NCBI GenBank assembly: GCA_016294035.1
Contig: JAEDCT010000012.1
Coordinates: 1 to 64,000, forward strand
Origin: Treponema sp.
GTDB lineage: Bacteria; Spirochaetota; Spirochaetia; Treponematales; Treponemataceae
Direction of reading: 5' to 3'
Length of the DNA: 64,000 nucleotides
In this document: one piece after another, positions 42,352 through 49,411 of the stretch
Numbering within the stretch: the first letter of the stretch is position 1
Layout: each line of letters opens with the position of its first letter
Position numbers and translations under genes: made by a program
Notes under the pieces: model-generated
Told to the model about the DNA's origin: nothing
Seen by the model: only the letters and a program-made list of their open reading frames with translations
Database searches by the model: none

Positions 42352-44169
42352 ATGACAGCTAACGAATTACGTTCAAAATACATTGATTTTTTTAAATCAA
42401 AGAATCATGCAGAAATTTCAGGACAGTCTCTTATTCCTGAAAATGATCCATCAGTTTTGTTCACTACAGCTGGTATGCATCCGCTTGTTCCATATTTGCT
42501 TGGTGAAAAGCATCCTGCAGGAACACGTCTTACAGACTATCAGAAATGCGTCCGCACTGGAGACATTGACGAAGTAGGTGATCCAAGTCATCTTACATGT
42601 TTTGAAATGCTTGGAAACTGGTCCCTCGGTGACTATTTCAAGAAAGAATCAATTTCATTCTCATACGAATTCCTTACAAGCAAGGACTGGCTTGCACTTG
42701 ATCCAAGAAAGATTTCAGTAACTGTTTTTGCAGGGGATGAAAATGCTCCTCGTGATGAAGAAGCAGCAACTTACTGGAAGGAAGTTGGTATGCCGGAAGA
42801 CAAGATTGCATACCTTCCTGCAAGCGACAACTGGTGGGCAGCAGGTCCAACAGGTCCTTGTGGTCCTGACACAGAAATTTTCTACTGGGTTGGAGAAGGA
42901 CTTCCACCACAGGGTTCAAACAAGGGAACTGACAGTGCCAACTGGATGGAAATCTGGAACAATGTTTTCATGCAGTTTGAACGCAAGGACGAAAAGACAC
43001 TCATTCCTCTTCCAAAACAGAACGTAGACACAGGCATGGGTCTTGAACGCACAAACTGTATTCTTCAGGGAAAGACTTCCGTTTACCTAACAGAAGTTTT
43101 CCAGCCAATCATTGCTGTTATTGAAAAACTTGCAAACTATAAATATGGTACAGATGAAGTAAAGGACCGCAGTGTTCGCATTATTGCAGACCACAGCCGT
43201 TCTTCTGTATTTATCCTCGGTGACCAGAAGGGTGTAAGCCCGTCTAACCTTGGTGCTGGATACGTTCTTCGTCGTCTTATCCGCCGTGCAGTCCGCGAAG
43301 GAATGAAACTTGGAATTGACAAGGCTTTCCTTGCAGAAATTGCAGATGCAGTAATTGCAAACTTCAAGTGTGCATATCCTGAGCTTGAACAGAATGCACA
43401 GAAGGTAAAATCAGAACTTACACAGGAAGAAGCAAAGTTCCGCGATGCCCTCAAGAACGGCGAAAAGGAATTCCAGAAAATGCTTCCAAACCTCATGAAG
43501 AATCCAAAGAAGGAAGTCAGCGGAAAGGTTGCATTCCGTCTTTTTGATACATTCGGATTCCCCCTTGAGCTTACAATGGAACTTGCTGCTGAAAACGGAT
43601 TCACAGTTGACACAGAAGGATTCAAGGAAGCTGAACGCAAGCACAAGGAAGCTTCAAAATCCCTTGATGCAGGTGCCGCAAAGGGAGGACTTGCAGAACA
43701 GTCTGATGTTACGACAAAGTACCATACAGCAACTCACCTTCTTCAGCAGGCACTCATCAATGTTCTTGGTGAGCAGGTTGCACAGAAGGGTTCAAACATA
43801 AACAACGAGCGCATGAGGTTTGACTTTACTTTTGAACGCCCAATGACAAAGGAAGAAATCCAGCAGGTTCAGGACATGGTCAACGAACAGATCAAGGCTG
43901 ATCTTCCTGTTACAATGGAAATCATGAGTCTTGATAAGGCAAAGGCAGAAGGAGCCCGCGCATTGTTCACAAACAAGTATGGTGAAGACGTAAAGGTTTA
44001 TACAATCGGAACTAAGGACAAGTGGTTCAGCAAGGAAGTTTGCGGTGGCCCACATGTTCAGCATACAGCACAGATCGGTGACTTCAAGATTGAAAAGGAA
44101 CAGTCATCTTCTGCAGGTGTACGTCGTATCCGCGCTACAATCAGCGGTGGGCTTCCACTGGACAAGTAA
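42352..44169 (+). CDS. alaS: Alanyl-tRNA synthetase, short spirochaete form
   Basis: A 605-residue class II synthetase that charges tRNA-Ala. The catalytic core has FFKSKNHAEISGQSLIPEND, the motif 2 region FEMLGNWSLGDYFKKE near 85, DNWWAAGPTGPCGPDTEIFY near 163 and NVDTGMGLERTNCIL near 225. The editing domain has YHTATHLLQQAL near 460 with the HxxxH zinc ligands and VCGGPHVQHTAQIG near 565. The C-terminal oligomerisation/C-Ala domain of the usual 870-residue protein is absent, as reported for Borrelia AlaRS. The codons are richer in preferred third bases than the neighbours, as expected for a highly expressed gene. Confidence 0.93.
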   Translation: MTANELRSKYIDFFKSKNHAEISGQSLIPENDPSVLFTTAGMHPLVPYLLGEKHPAGTRLTDYQKCVRTGDIDEVGDPSHLTCFEMLGNWSLGDYFKKESISFSYEFLTSKDWLALDPRKISVTVFAGDENAPRDEEAATYWKEVGMPEDKIAYLPASDNWWAAGPTGPCGPDTEIFYWVGEGLPPQGSNKGTDSANWMEIWNNVFMQFERKDEKTLIPLPKQNVDTGMGLERTNCILQGKTSVYLTEVFQPIIAVIEKLANYKYGTDEVKDRSVRIIADHSRSSVFILGDQKGVSPSNLGAGYVLRRLIRRAVREGMKLGIDKAFLAEIADAVIANFKCAYPELEQNAQKVKSELTQEEAKFRDALKNGEKEFQKMLPNLMKNPKKEVSGKVAFRLFDTFGFPLELTMELAAENGFTVDTEGFKEAERKHKEASKSLDAGAAKGGLAEQSDVTTKYHTATHLLQQALINVLGEQVAQKGSNINNERMRFDFTFERPMTKEEIQQVQDMVNEQIKADLPVTMEIMSLDKAKAEGARALFTNKYGEDVKVYTIGTKDKWFSKEVCGGPHVQHTAQIGDFKIEKEQSSSAGVRRIRATISGGLPLDK

Positions 44170-44268
44170 AAGTGCATAAGTAACAGGTAGTATGTAACTT
44201 TTTAATGTTTTAGGTTTTAATATTTAATAAGAAATTGCTTTTATCTACTTACTTAATGGGGTTTCTAA

Positions 44269-44426
44269 CAGGAGTGTAAGATAAAACCGCTAAAATAGCG
44301 CGGCTTTATCTTACCTGAAGTTTGCGTTGCAAACTTATTATTGAACTGCTGTTCCTCATTACATTACGGAACAGCGTAAAAAGTCAATCGATTGTTGAAA
44401 CAATCTTCTTGATTTTTTATAGGAGA
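44269..44426 (+). promoter_or_regulatory. Four-hairpin structured leader RNA, copy 1
   Basis: Upstream of the SurA-like gene a CAGGAG (44269-44274) is followed by four consecutive hairpins: H1 44276-44314 (arms GTAAGATAAA and TTTATCTTAC), H2 44318-44336 (AAGTTTGC, loop GTT, GCAAACTT), H3 44348-44375 (GCTGTTCC and GGAACAGC, 12-base loop) and H4 44377-44419 (outer stem TAAAAAGTCAA, inner GATTGT-TGAA-ACAATC). The ribosome-binding site AGGAGA follows at once. A second copy with the same lengths and compensated stems lies at 52261-52421 on the other strand. No known riboswitch class is recognised. Confidence 0.85.
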
Positions 44427-44431
44427 AAAAA

Positions 44432-45508
44432 ATGAAAAAGATTATTTCTAAAGTGGTTATTACGGCAGTTCTTGCAGCATCTGTTTTTGCACAGAATGAT
44501 TTGCAGCCACTTGCCATTGTAAAACTTAATAAACCAGAAACAATTACAGTAAGCATGCTTAAGTCATATTCAAGCTACTATCAGAAGCAGCTTAGACTTG
44601 AGACTCTTTCTCTTGATCAGAAAAAACAGCTTCTTGATAAGTATATCAGGGAAAAGCTTGTGCTTCAGGCAGCTGCAAAGGAAGGCATTTCCGTAACTGA
44701 TACACAAGTAAATGAAGCTTTTATCAACACATTCCGCCAGCAGATTGGTCAGAATGTAACAGAGGCTCAGCTTTCTGATGTGATAAAGAAGCAGACTGGA
44801 AAAACTCTGGATGATTACATTAAAGCCGTAACCGGCATGTCAACAGTTGATTTCAAGAAACAGCTTAAGAATCAGATTATCATTCAACAGTATGTCTATG
44901 CAAAGAATCAGGATAAGATCAAGAATGCAGAAGTATCAAATGAAGATATTTCAAAGGCTTATGAAATGAACAAGACAAAGTTTGCCATGAATGACACAAT
45001 GAAGCTTTTCCTTGTCATGGTTCCAAAGGGTAGTGATGAATCTGCTTCAAAGAAACTGGCCGAAGACTTGCGTTCAAAATATGTGGCAGATAAGAAGAAT
45101 CTTACTGCAATTGCAAACACTCCAGAGAACGGAAAGACATATCGTGCAGGTGAAATGATGCTGGAAAAGTCAGCTGATCAGGCTAAGGTTCTTGGATGGT
45201 CTGCAGATAAAATCAATGAGCTTTTTGGAAAGGCAGAAGGATTTACAAGTGAATTGAACACAACTGAATCAGACTATCAGTTCTATTCAGTTGAAAAGAA
45301 ATTCCCATCAAAGATTCTTGGACTCAATGATGTTATTCCAGGATCAAATTCTACTGTACGCGAAGTTCTCAAGCAGAATCTCACGGCACAGAAACAGTCA
45401 CAGCTTTTTTCTTCTGCAGCAACTGACATGGTTAAGTCACTGGATAATGCCACAAATGTTGACAGAAAGAAAACGGGTGAAGCTTTGGATAAGGCATTGA
45501 GCTGGTAA
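44432..45508 (+). CDS. SurA-like periplasmic chaperone (SurA N-domain protein)
   Basis: A 358-residue exported protein. Residues 1-20 (MKKIISKVVITAVLAASVFA) form a signal peptide. The next 160 residues resemble the SurA_N/PpiC-associated chaperone domain: helical, with LDQKKQLLDKYIREKLVLQA, QAAAKEGISVTDTQVNEAF and VSNEDISKAYEMNKTKFAM. A clear parvulin catalytic core is not evident in the C-terminal half. It would help outer-membrane proteins fold in the periplasm. The start follows AGGAGA directly behind the four-hairpin leader, so its translation is likely controlled by that structure. nusB follows 12 bases after its stop. Confidence 0.72.
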   Translation: MKKIISKVVITAVLAASVFAQNDLQPLAIVKLNKPETITVSMLKSYSSYYQKQLRLETLSLDQKKQLLDKYIREKLVLQAAAKEGISVTDTQVNEAFINTFRQQIGQNVTEAQLSDVIKKQTGKTLDDYIKAVTGMSTVDFKKQLKNQIIIQQYVYAKNQDKIKNAEVSNEDISKAYEMNKTKFAMNDTMKLFLVMVPKGSDESASKKLAEDLRSKYVADKKNLTAIANTPENGKTYRAGEMMLEKSADQAKVLGWSADKINELFGKAEGFTSELNTTESDYQFYSVEKKFPSKILGLNDVIPGSNSTVREVLKQNLTAQKQSQLFSSAATDMVKSLDNATNVDRKKTGEALDKALSW

Positions 45509-45520
45509 CGGAGAATTATT

Positions 45521-46021
45521 GTGGATGCAGTATATCAGCAGCAGAGAAGAAACGGAAGAATAATGGCAGTTCAGGGGCTTTATTCCTATGATTTGGGAGA
45601 AGGTCGCCTTGAGGATATCTTGAAGTTGGATTGGGCTGAACAGTCAGAAGAAGAGGCTCTGGATTCAAAGGATTCAGATGAAACTCCTGATGAAGAAGAA
45701 TCTTCAGCCGTTCCATTTTATACAGAGGAAGCTGCTTCATTTGCAAGGATTATTATTTCAGGAACAGTAAATCATCTTGAAGAAATTGATGAGATCATAA
45801 AAAAGCATCTTTCAAAAAACTGGGATTTTTCGCGTCTCAACAAGATTACCCTTGCTATTCTCAGAATCAGTATTTTTGCAATGCTTTATCAGAAAGAAAT
45901 AGATCCAGTAATCATTATTAATGAAGCCATTTTTGTTTGTAAGGATTTCTCATCTGATGATTCATATAAATTCATTAATGGAATCCTGGATAGAATCAAA
46001 AAAGAGCTTAAGAGTGAATAA
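45521..46021 (+). CDS. nusB: Transcription antitermination factor NusB
   Basis: A 166-residue all-helical protein. The N-terminus RRNGRIMAVQGLYSYDLGEG and the C-terminal half (NWDFSRLNKITLAILRISIF, AMLYQKEIDPVIIINEAI, FINGILDRIKKEL) match NusB. NusB with NusE binds boxA RNA in rRNA antitermination. An acidic insert (EEEALDSKDSDETPDEEESS near residue 47-66) makes it longer than the 140-residue E. coli protein. The start is GTG with CGGAG upstream. The next gene overlaps by 8 bp. Confidence 0.9.
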   Translation: MDAVYQQQRRNGRIMAVQGLYSYDLGEGRLEDILKLDWAEQSEEEALDSKDSDETPDEEESSAVPFYTEEAASFARIIISGTVNHLEEIDEIIKKHLSKNWDFSRLNKITLAILRISIFAMLYQKEIDPVIIINEAIFVCKDFSSDDSYKFINGILDRIKKELKSE

Positions 46022-47891
46022 AAGATTTTTATCTCTGGCTGCTGGAAGCCTTTGTATATTTCTTTTGCTTTTCATTTCATGTTCATCTCATTCGGAGGGA
46101 GCTTCATTTACTTCCAGATTGGATGAGATTGACTCCTATATTTCTCAAAATTCAACAGATATGGCACTTAAGGAACTTAAACGGCTTGAAAAAAAAGCCT
46201 ACAGTTCTTTTGAGCGGCTTGGACTATACAAGCGATACATTCTCATTGGGGAAAAGAATAAGGCCGAAAAAATTCTTGTCAAGGGCCTGAAAAAGCTTCC
46301 CGGTAATGTTGAGCTTTCTGCCGTCTATGCAAATTTCCTTCTCAGGGAAGGCAGACTTGCAGAAGCCTTCAAAACATCATTGTGTCTTAAAAATTCAAAG
46401 TATTCTTCCATATATTCCGAATGTGTTGTCAGGACTGTTTTTTTCGGATCTCAAAATGGAACTTTGAATCTTGATGAGATATTTGCTCCACCAAAAAACA
46501 TTTCAATTTTTGATGAAAAAAAATCCAGTGAAGAAATTCCGCAGATTAATATGACTGAGGTTTTTTCTGATCTTCGTTTTGTTGATGTGTATTCAGGTGC
46601 ATTCAATGGTTCAAAGGATTCTGCCTGGATTTTCAATGCCGCATCAATTTTAATGAAGCATGGCCAGTTTGATGAAGCAGCCTTGCTTTATCCTCATGAA
46701 ATTTCAGGCTTCAGGGAAAGTCTGTTCTGGGGAAGCCTTTTTTTTGATTCTGGAAATTACTCAGAAAGTCTGGATGCCTTGCTTTCAAGTGAGAAGCTTG
46801 CTGATTTTGACCAGACTCAGGCACAAAAGGAATATAAGGCCCTGATTCTTGCACTTGAAGCTGATGATTATTATGTTGCCGGTGACGAAGATATTTCTGA
46901 AAGCGTTAGAAAAAAGCTCCTTGAAATGGATGACAAGAAATTTGTTGTTCCCAAGGTTTTCATGAATTCCATTTCCTATGCCCGGGAAAAGGGAGACAAG
47001 GAAAGGATGGTTGGACTTTTGGATCAGCTGGTTGCCCAATATCCTGATTATTCTCCTGCCATGGCTTTGTATGGTGAAGTTGCACTGGATGATCTTGTTG
47101 TTCCAAAAGAGGATGAATATATTGCTGAGTTGAGGTCTGCCGGCCTTAAGACTGTTGCAATGGAAAAGCAGGATCGCATTCCAACCGTAAAGTTTGATGA
47201 TGCAGTCAGGAAAATTGATTTTGCAATGGAAGTAAGCGGGGAAAAGAACCTGATTGTCATTAAGGATTTCCTCATGTCTGAAAAGGGCAAACTTGAAGGA
47301 AAGACAAAGCAGATTTCAGATGTGTGGATGCTTCTGGAAGCCAATGCAACCAAAGAAAATTCCTATCCACCGGAACTGGTTCTCTATTCCCTGGGAACTC
47401 TTACAGAGAAGGGATACTATGATGATGCCCAGGCTTTGTTTGAGTCATATATGGATTCAAAATACTCAGGAGAAGATTTGCATGACCTGGGAAAACTTGA
47501 TTTGTGGGAACTTGAGTATCTTGCATGGTTTTCAAGCAGAAATGGTGATTTCCACAAGGGCTTTGAAATCTATAATTTTATTGTAGATAGATTTGGTTCA
47601 AGGCTCTTTGTTTTAAATTCTCAGGGAAAGAACAATTCTATTTTCAATGCATTCATCAACCTTTCAGTTTTGTATGAAAGTACAGACCAGTTGAAAAATG
47701 CCCTGGATATGCTCAATAAGGCTGTTTCAATGGTTAATGATGCAGACAAAAAAGCTGAAGTTTTGTATCGGATTGGAAAAATCAGCTGGAATATGGGAGA
47801 TACCCGCACTGCAATCCGCTCCCTTAAGTATGCAACAACCCTGGTTCCTGCACATAATCAGGCCAGGTTGCTTTTGAAAAAGATGCTGTAG
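46014..47891 (+). CDS. TPR-rich outer-envelope lipoprotein
   Basis: A roughly 625-residue lipoprotein with signal and lipobox (MNKRFLSLAAGSLCIFLLLF then ISC). The body is made of helical TPR-like repeats; clear ones are AEKILVKGLKKLPGNVELSA near 85 and, at the C-terminus, DQLKNALDMLNKAVSMVNDA and DTRTAIRSLKYATTLVPAHN. A GTG start at 46014 overlapping the end of nusB is proposed since it puts the signal peptide at the N-terminus. TPR lipoproteins of this kind often act as scaffolds in envelope assembly. No enzymatic motif is seen; the partner is unknown. Confidence 0.7.
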   Translation: MNKRFLSLAAGSLCIFLLLFISCSSHSEGASFTSRLDEIDSYISQNSTDMALKELKRLEKKAYSSFERLGLYKRYILIGEKNKAEKILVKGLKKLPGNVELSAVYANFLLREGRLAEAFKTSLCLKNSKYSSIYSECVVRTVFFGSQNGTLNLDEIFAPPKNISIFDEKKSSEEIPQINMTEVFSDLRFVDVYSGAFNGSKDSAWIFNAASILMKHGQFDEAALLYPHEISGFRESLFWGSLFFDSGNYSESLDALLSSEKLADFDQTQAQKEYKALILALEADDYYVAGDEDISESVRKKLLEMDDKKFVVPKVFMNSISYAREKGDKERMVGLLDQLVAQYPDYSPAMALYGEVALDDLVVPKEDEYIAELRSAGLKTVAMEKQDRIPTVKFDDAVRKIDFAMEVSGEKNLIVIKDFLMSEKGKLEGKTKQISDVWMLLEANATKENSYPPELVLYSLGTLTEKGYYDDAQALFESYMDSKYSGEDLHDLGKLDLWELEYLAWFSSRNGDFHKGFEIYNFIVDRFGSRLFVLNSQGKNNSIFNAFINLSVLYESTDQLKNALDMLNKAVSMVNDADKKAEVLYRIGKISWNMGDTRTAIRSLKYATTLVPAHNQARLLLKKML

Positions 47892-47910
47892 AAATTTTTT
47901 TTCCTGCCCT

Positions 47911-47939
47911 TTGACTTATTGCAGGAAAATTAGTATTTT
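47911..47939 (+). promoter_or_regulatory. Promoter of groES
   Basis: TTGACT (47911-47916) and TATTTT (47934-47939) are 17 bases apart. The leader would be about 70 nt. No CIRCE element (TTAGCACTC-N9-GAGTGCTAA) is present. Confidence 0.55.
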
Positions 47940-48016
47940 TAAATTACTTGGAAAAGTTATAGGAACCTCTAGAAATTAAAGTTTTTAGGGATGCCTTATT
48001 GATTATGGAGGAATAT

Positions 48017-48289
48017 ATGAAAATTAAGCCATTGGCAGACAGAGTTTTGGTAAAGCAGGTTGCAGCAGAAACAAAGACAGCATCAGGTCTCATCATTCCA
48101 GATACTGCTCAGGAAAAAACTCAGGCTGCAATTGTTCAGGAAGTTGGTCCAGGTACTGAAAAGGATAAGGTTACTGTTGTTCCGGGAGATAAGGTTATTT
48201 ATGACAAGTATGCTGGAACTAATCTCAAGATGGATGGCGAAGACTATCTTATTTTGAAGATGAGCGATATTATTGCTATTGTTGAGTAG
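48017..48289 (+). CDS. groES: Co-chaperonin GroES
   Basis: A 90-residue co-chaperonin, with KIKPLADRVLVKQVAAETKT at the N-terminus, the mobile loop TASGLIIPDTAQEKTQAA, and GDKVIYDKYAGTNLKMDGED then YLILKMSDIIAIVE at the end. It caps GroEL and allows protein folding in the closed chamber. The ATG at 48017 is chosen because GGAGGA lies 6-10 bases upstream; an earlier ATG is in frame. The gene is monocistronic: promoter in front, terminator behind, and groEL is not beside it. Confidence 0.95.
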   Translation: MKIKPLADRVLVKQVAAETKTASGLIIPDTAQEKTQAAIVQEVGPGTEKDKVTVVPGDKVIYDKYAGTNLKMDGEDYLILKMSDIIAIVE

Positions 48290-48365
48290 TTTTAAGGTTT
48301 CACAGGGCAGCCTTTTTTGCTGGCTTTTCTGTGTCATTTTGACTCATAATTAGTTGATATTTATG

Positions 48366-48398
48366 ATGGTGTGTCATTTTGATACACCATTTTTTTTG
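48366..48398 (+). terminator. Intrinsic terminator after groES
   Basis: ATGGTGT (48366-48372) pairs with ACACCAT (48384-48390) around an 11-base loop and is followed by eight Ts (48391-48398). It separates groES from the sigma-factor gene. Confidence 0.85.
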
Positions 48399-48513
48399 AT
48401 TTGATATATTTTGACCTTTCCTAAAATGAATCAGTTGTATTCAGAATCTTAAATCAGGCTGTTATTGCTTCTTTTTTATAAAAAATAAAATAAAATCAGG
48501 CAGTTTTATAAAG

Positions 48514-48529
48514 TTGGCATAATTTATGC
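48514..48529 (+). promoter_or_regulatory. Possible sigma-54-type promoter of the sigma-factor gene
   Basis: TGGCATAATTTATGCT has GG (48515-48516) and GC (48527-48528) exactly 10 bases apart, as in -24/-12 promoters. Transcription would start near 48540, just before the GGGGGAA ribosome-binding site. The same bases form a perfect palindrome GCATAATTTATGC (48516-48528), so an operator or chance dyad is also possible. Confidence 0.4.
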
Positions 48530-48553
48530 TATATATTAAGTGGGGGAAATACC

Positions 48554-49411
48554 ATGAAAGAAACTGCAAGAAAAACTTATAGCTGTAACGATGCAATTCG
48601 TATTCATTTGAGAGAAATTTCAAAGATCAGTCTTCTAGATCCCAGGGAAGAACTTGAACTTGCAAAAAAAGCTCGCGAAGGTGATAAGGTTTCCCGCGAA
48701 AGGCTTCTTACTGCAAACATGCGCTTTGTGATCAAGGTCGCAAAAAAGTTTCAGAACCGTGGCATAGAACTTGAGGATCTTATCAGTGAAGGATATGTTG
48801 GGCTTGTTGAGGCCGTTGAGCATTTTGATCCTTCCAGGGGATATCATTTTATTTCATATTCAGTCTGGTGGATCAGGCAGAAGATTCTAAAGGCCATTTA
48901 CGAAAAGGGAAGTGCAATCAGGCTTCCTGCAAATAAAACTGCCGAGCTTATTCAGATTAAAAAGGCAACTGCAAACATAAAGGATTCCCTGCTTTCAGAA
49001 GAAAAGGAACTCAATGAAGTGGCAAAGATGCTTGGAATGACAAACTATCATGTTCGTGAGATGATGAATCTTTCCCGCGATATGCTTAGCCTGGATAAGC
49101 CTTTGACTGCCGAAGGTGACATGTGCCTTGCAGATACTCTTGCATCAAGTGATTTTTCTGATCCTGTTGAGAATGCAATGAAATCATGTGCCTCTTCTGA
49201 AATAATTGATTCCCTCAAAGATAATCTTGGATTAAGGGATGCTGCTATCATCAGAATGAGATATGGTCTTGAAGGTGAAGGAGCTCACTCTCTTGATGAG
49301 GTTGGAAAAAAATTCAATCTTTCAAAGGAACGTGTGCGACAAATTGAAAAGAAGGCAATCAAATTTCTGAGGTCTGAAAAATCAGATGTGCTGGCAGATT
49401 TTGTTGCCTAG
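48554..49411 (+). CDS. Sigma-70 family factor, RpoD-related (group 2/3)
   Basis: A 285-residue sigma factor. Region 1.2 is DAIRIHLREISKISLLDPRE, region 2 includes NMRFVIKVAKKFQNRGIELE, DLISEGYVGLVEAVEHFDPS and YSVWWIRQKILKAI, region 3 starts near 125, and region 4 ends with LDEVGKKFNLSKERVRQIEK, the -35-binding helix-turn-helix. It lacks the long non-conserved region of the principal sigma factor, so it is an alternative sigma factor of RpoS or RpoH size. It recruits RNA polymerase to a subset of promoters; the stress or regulon is not known. A strong GTGGGGGAA ribosome-binding site is present. It overlaps recG by 4 bp, tail to tail. Confidence 0.88.
   Translation: MKETARKTYSCNDAIRIHLREISKISLLDPREELELAKKAREGDKVSRERLLTANMRFVIKVAKKFQNRGIELEDLISEGYVGLVEAVEHFDPSRGYHFISYSVWWIRQKILKAIYEKGSAIRLPANKTAELIQIKKATANIKDSLLSEEKELNEVAKMLGMTNYHVREMMNLSRDMLSLDKPLTAEGDMCLADTLASSDFSDPVENAMKSCASSEIIDSLKDNLGLRDAAIIRMRYGLEGEGAHSLDEVGKKFNLSKERVRQIEKKAIKFLRSEKSDVLADFVA

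Noticed and set aside
44269..44285. A start-stop mini-ORF (GTG TAA) after CAGGAG in both leaders
   Set aside because: GTG is too close to the purine-rich sequence for normal initiation and there is no coding length; it is better seen as a conserved base block at the start of H1.
44276..44419. The hairpin series as integron attC sites or a terminator stack
   Set aside because: No RYYYAAC/GTTRRRY core pair at the ends, no cassette array, and hairpin order and linkers are the same in both copies directly before ribosome-binding sites, which suits a leader RNA. Only H4 is followed by a few Ts, and the gene start follows at once.
47940..48016. CIRCE operator before groES
   Set aside because: No TTAGCACTC/GAGTGCTAA-like dyad is found in the leader.
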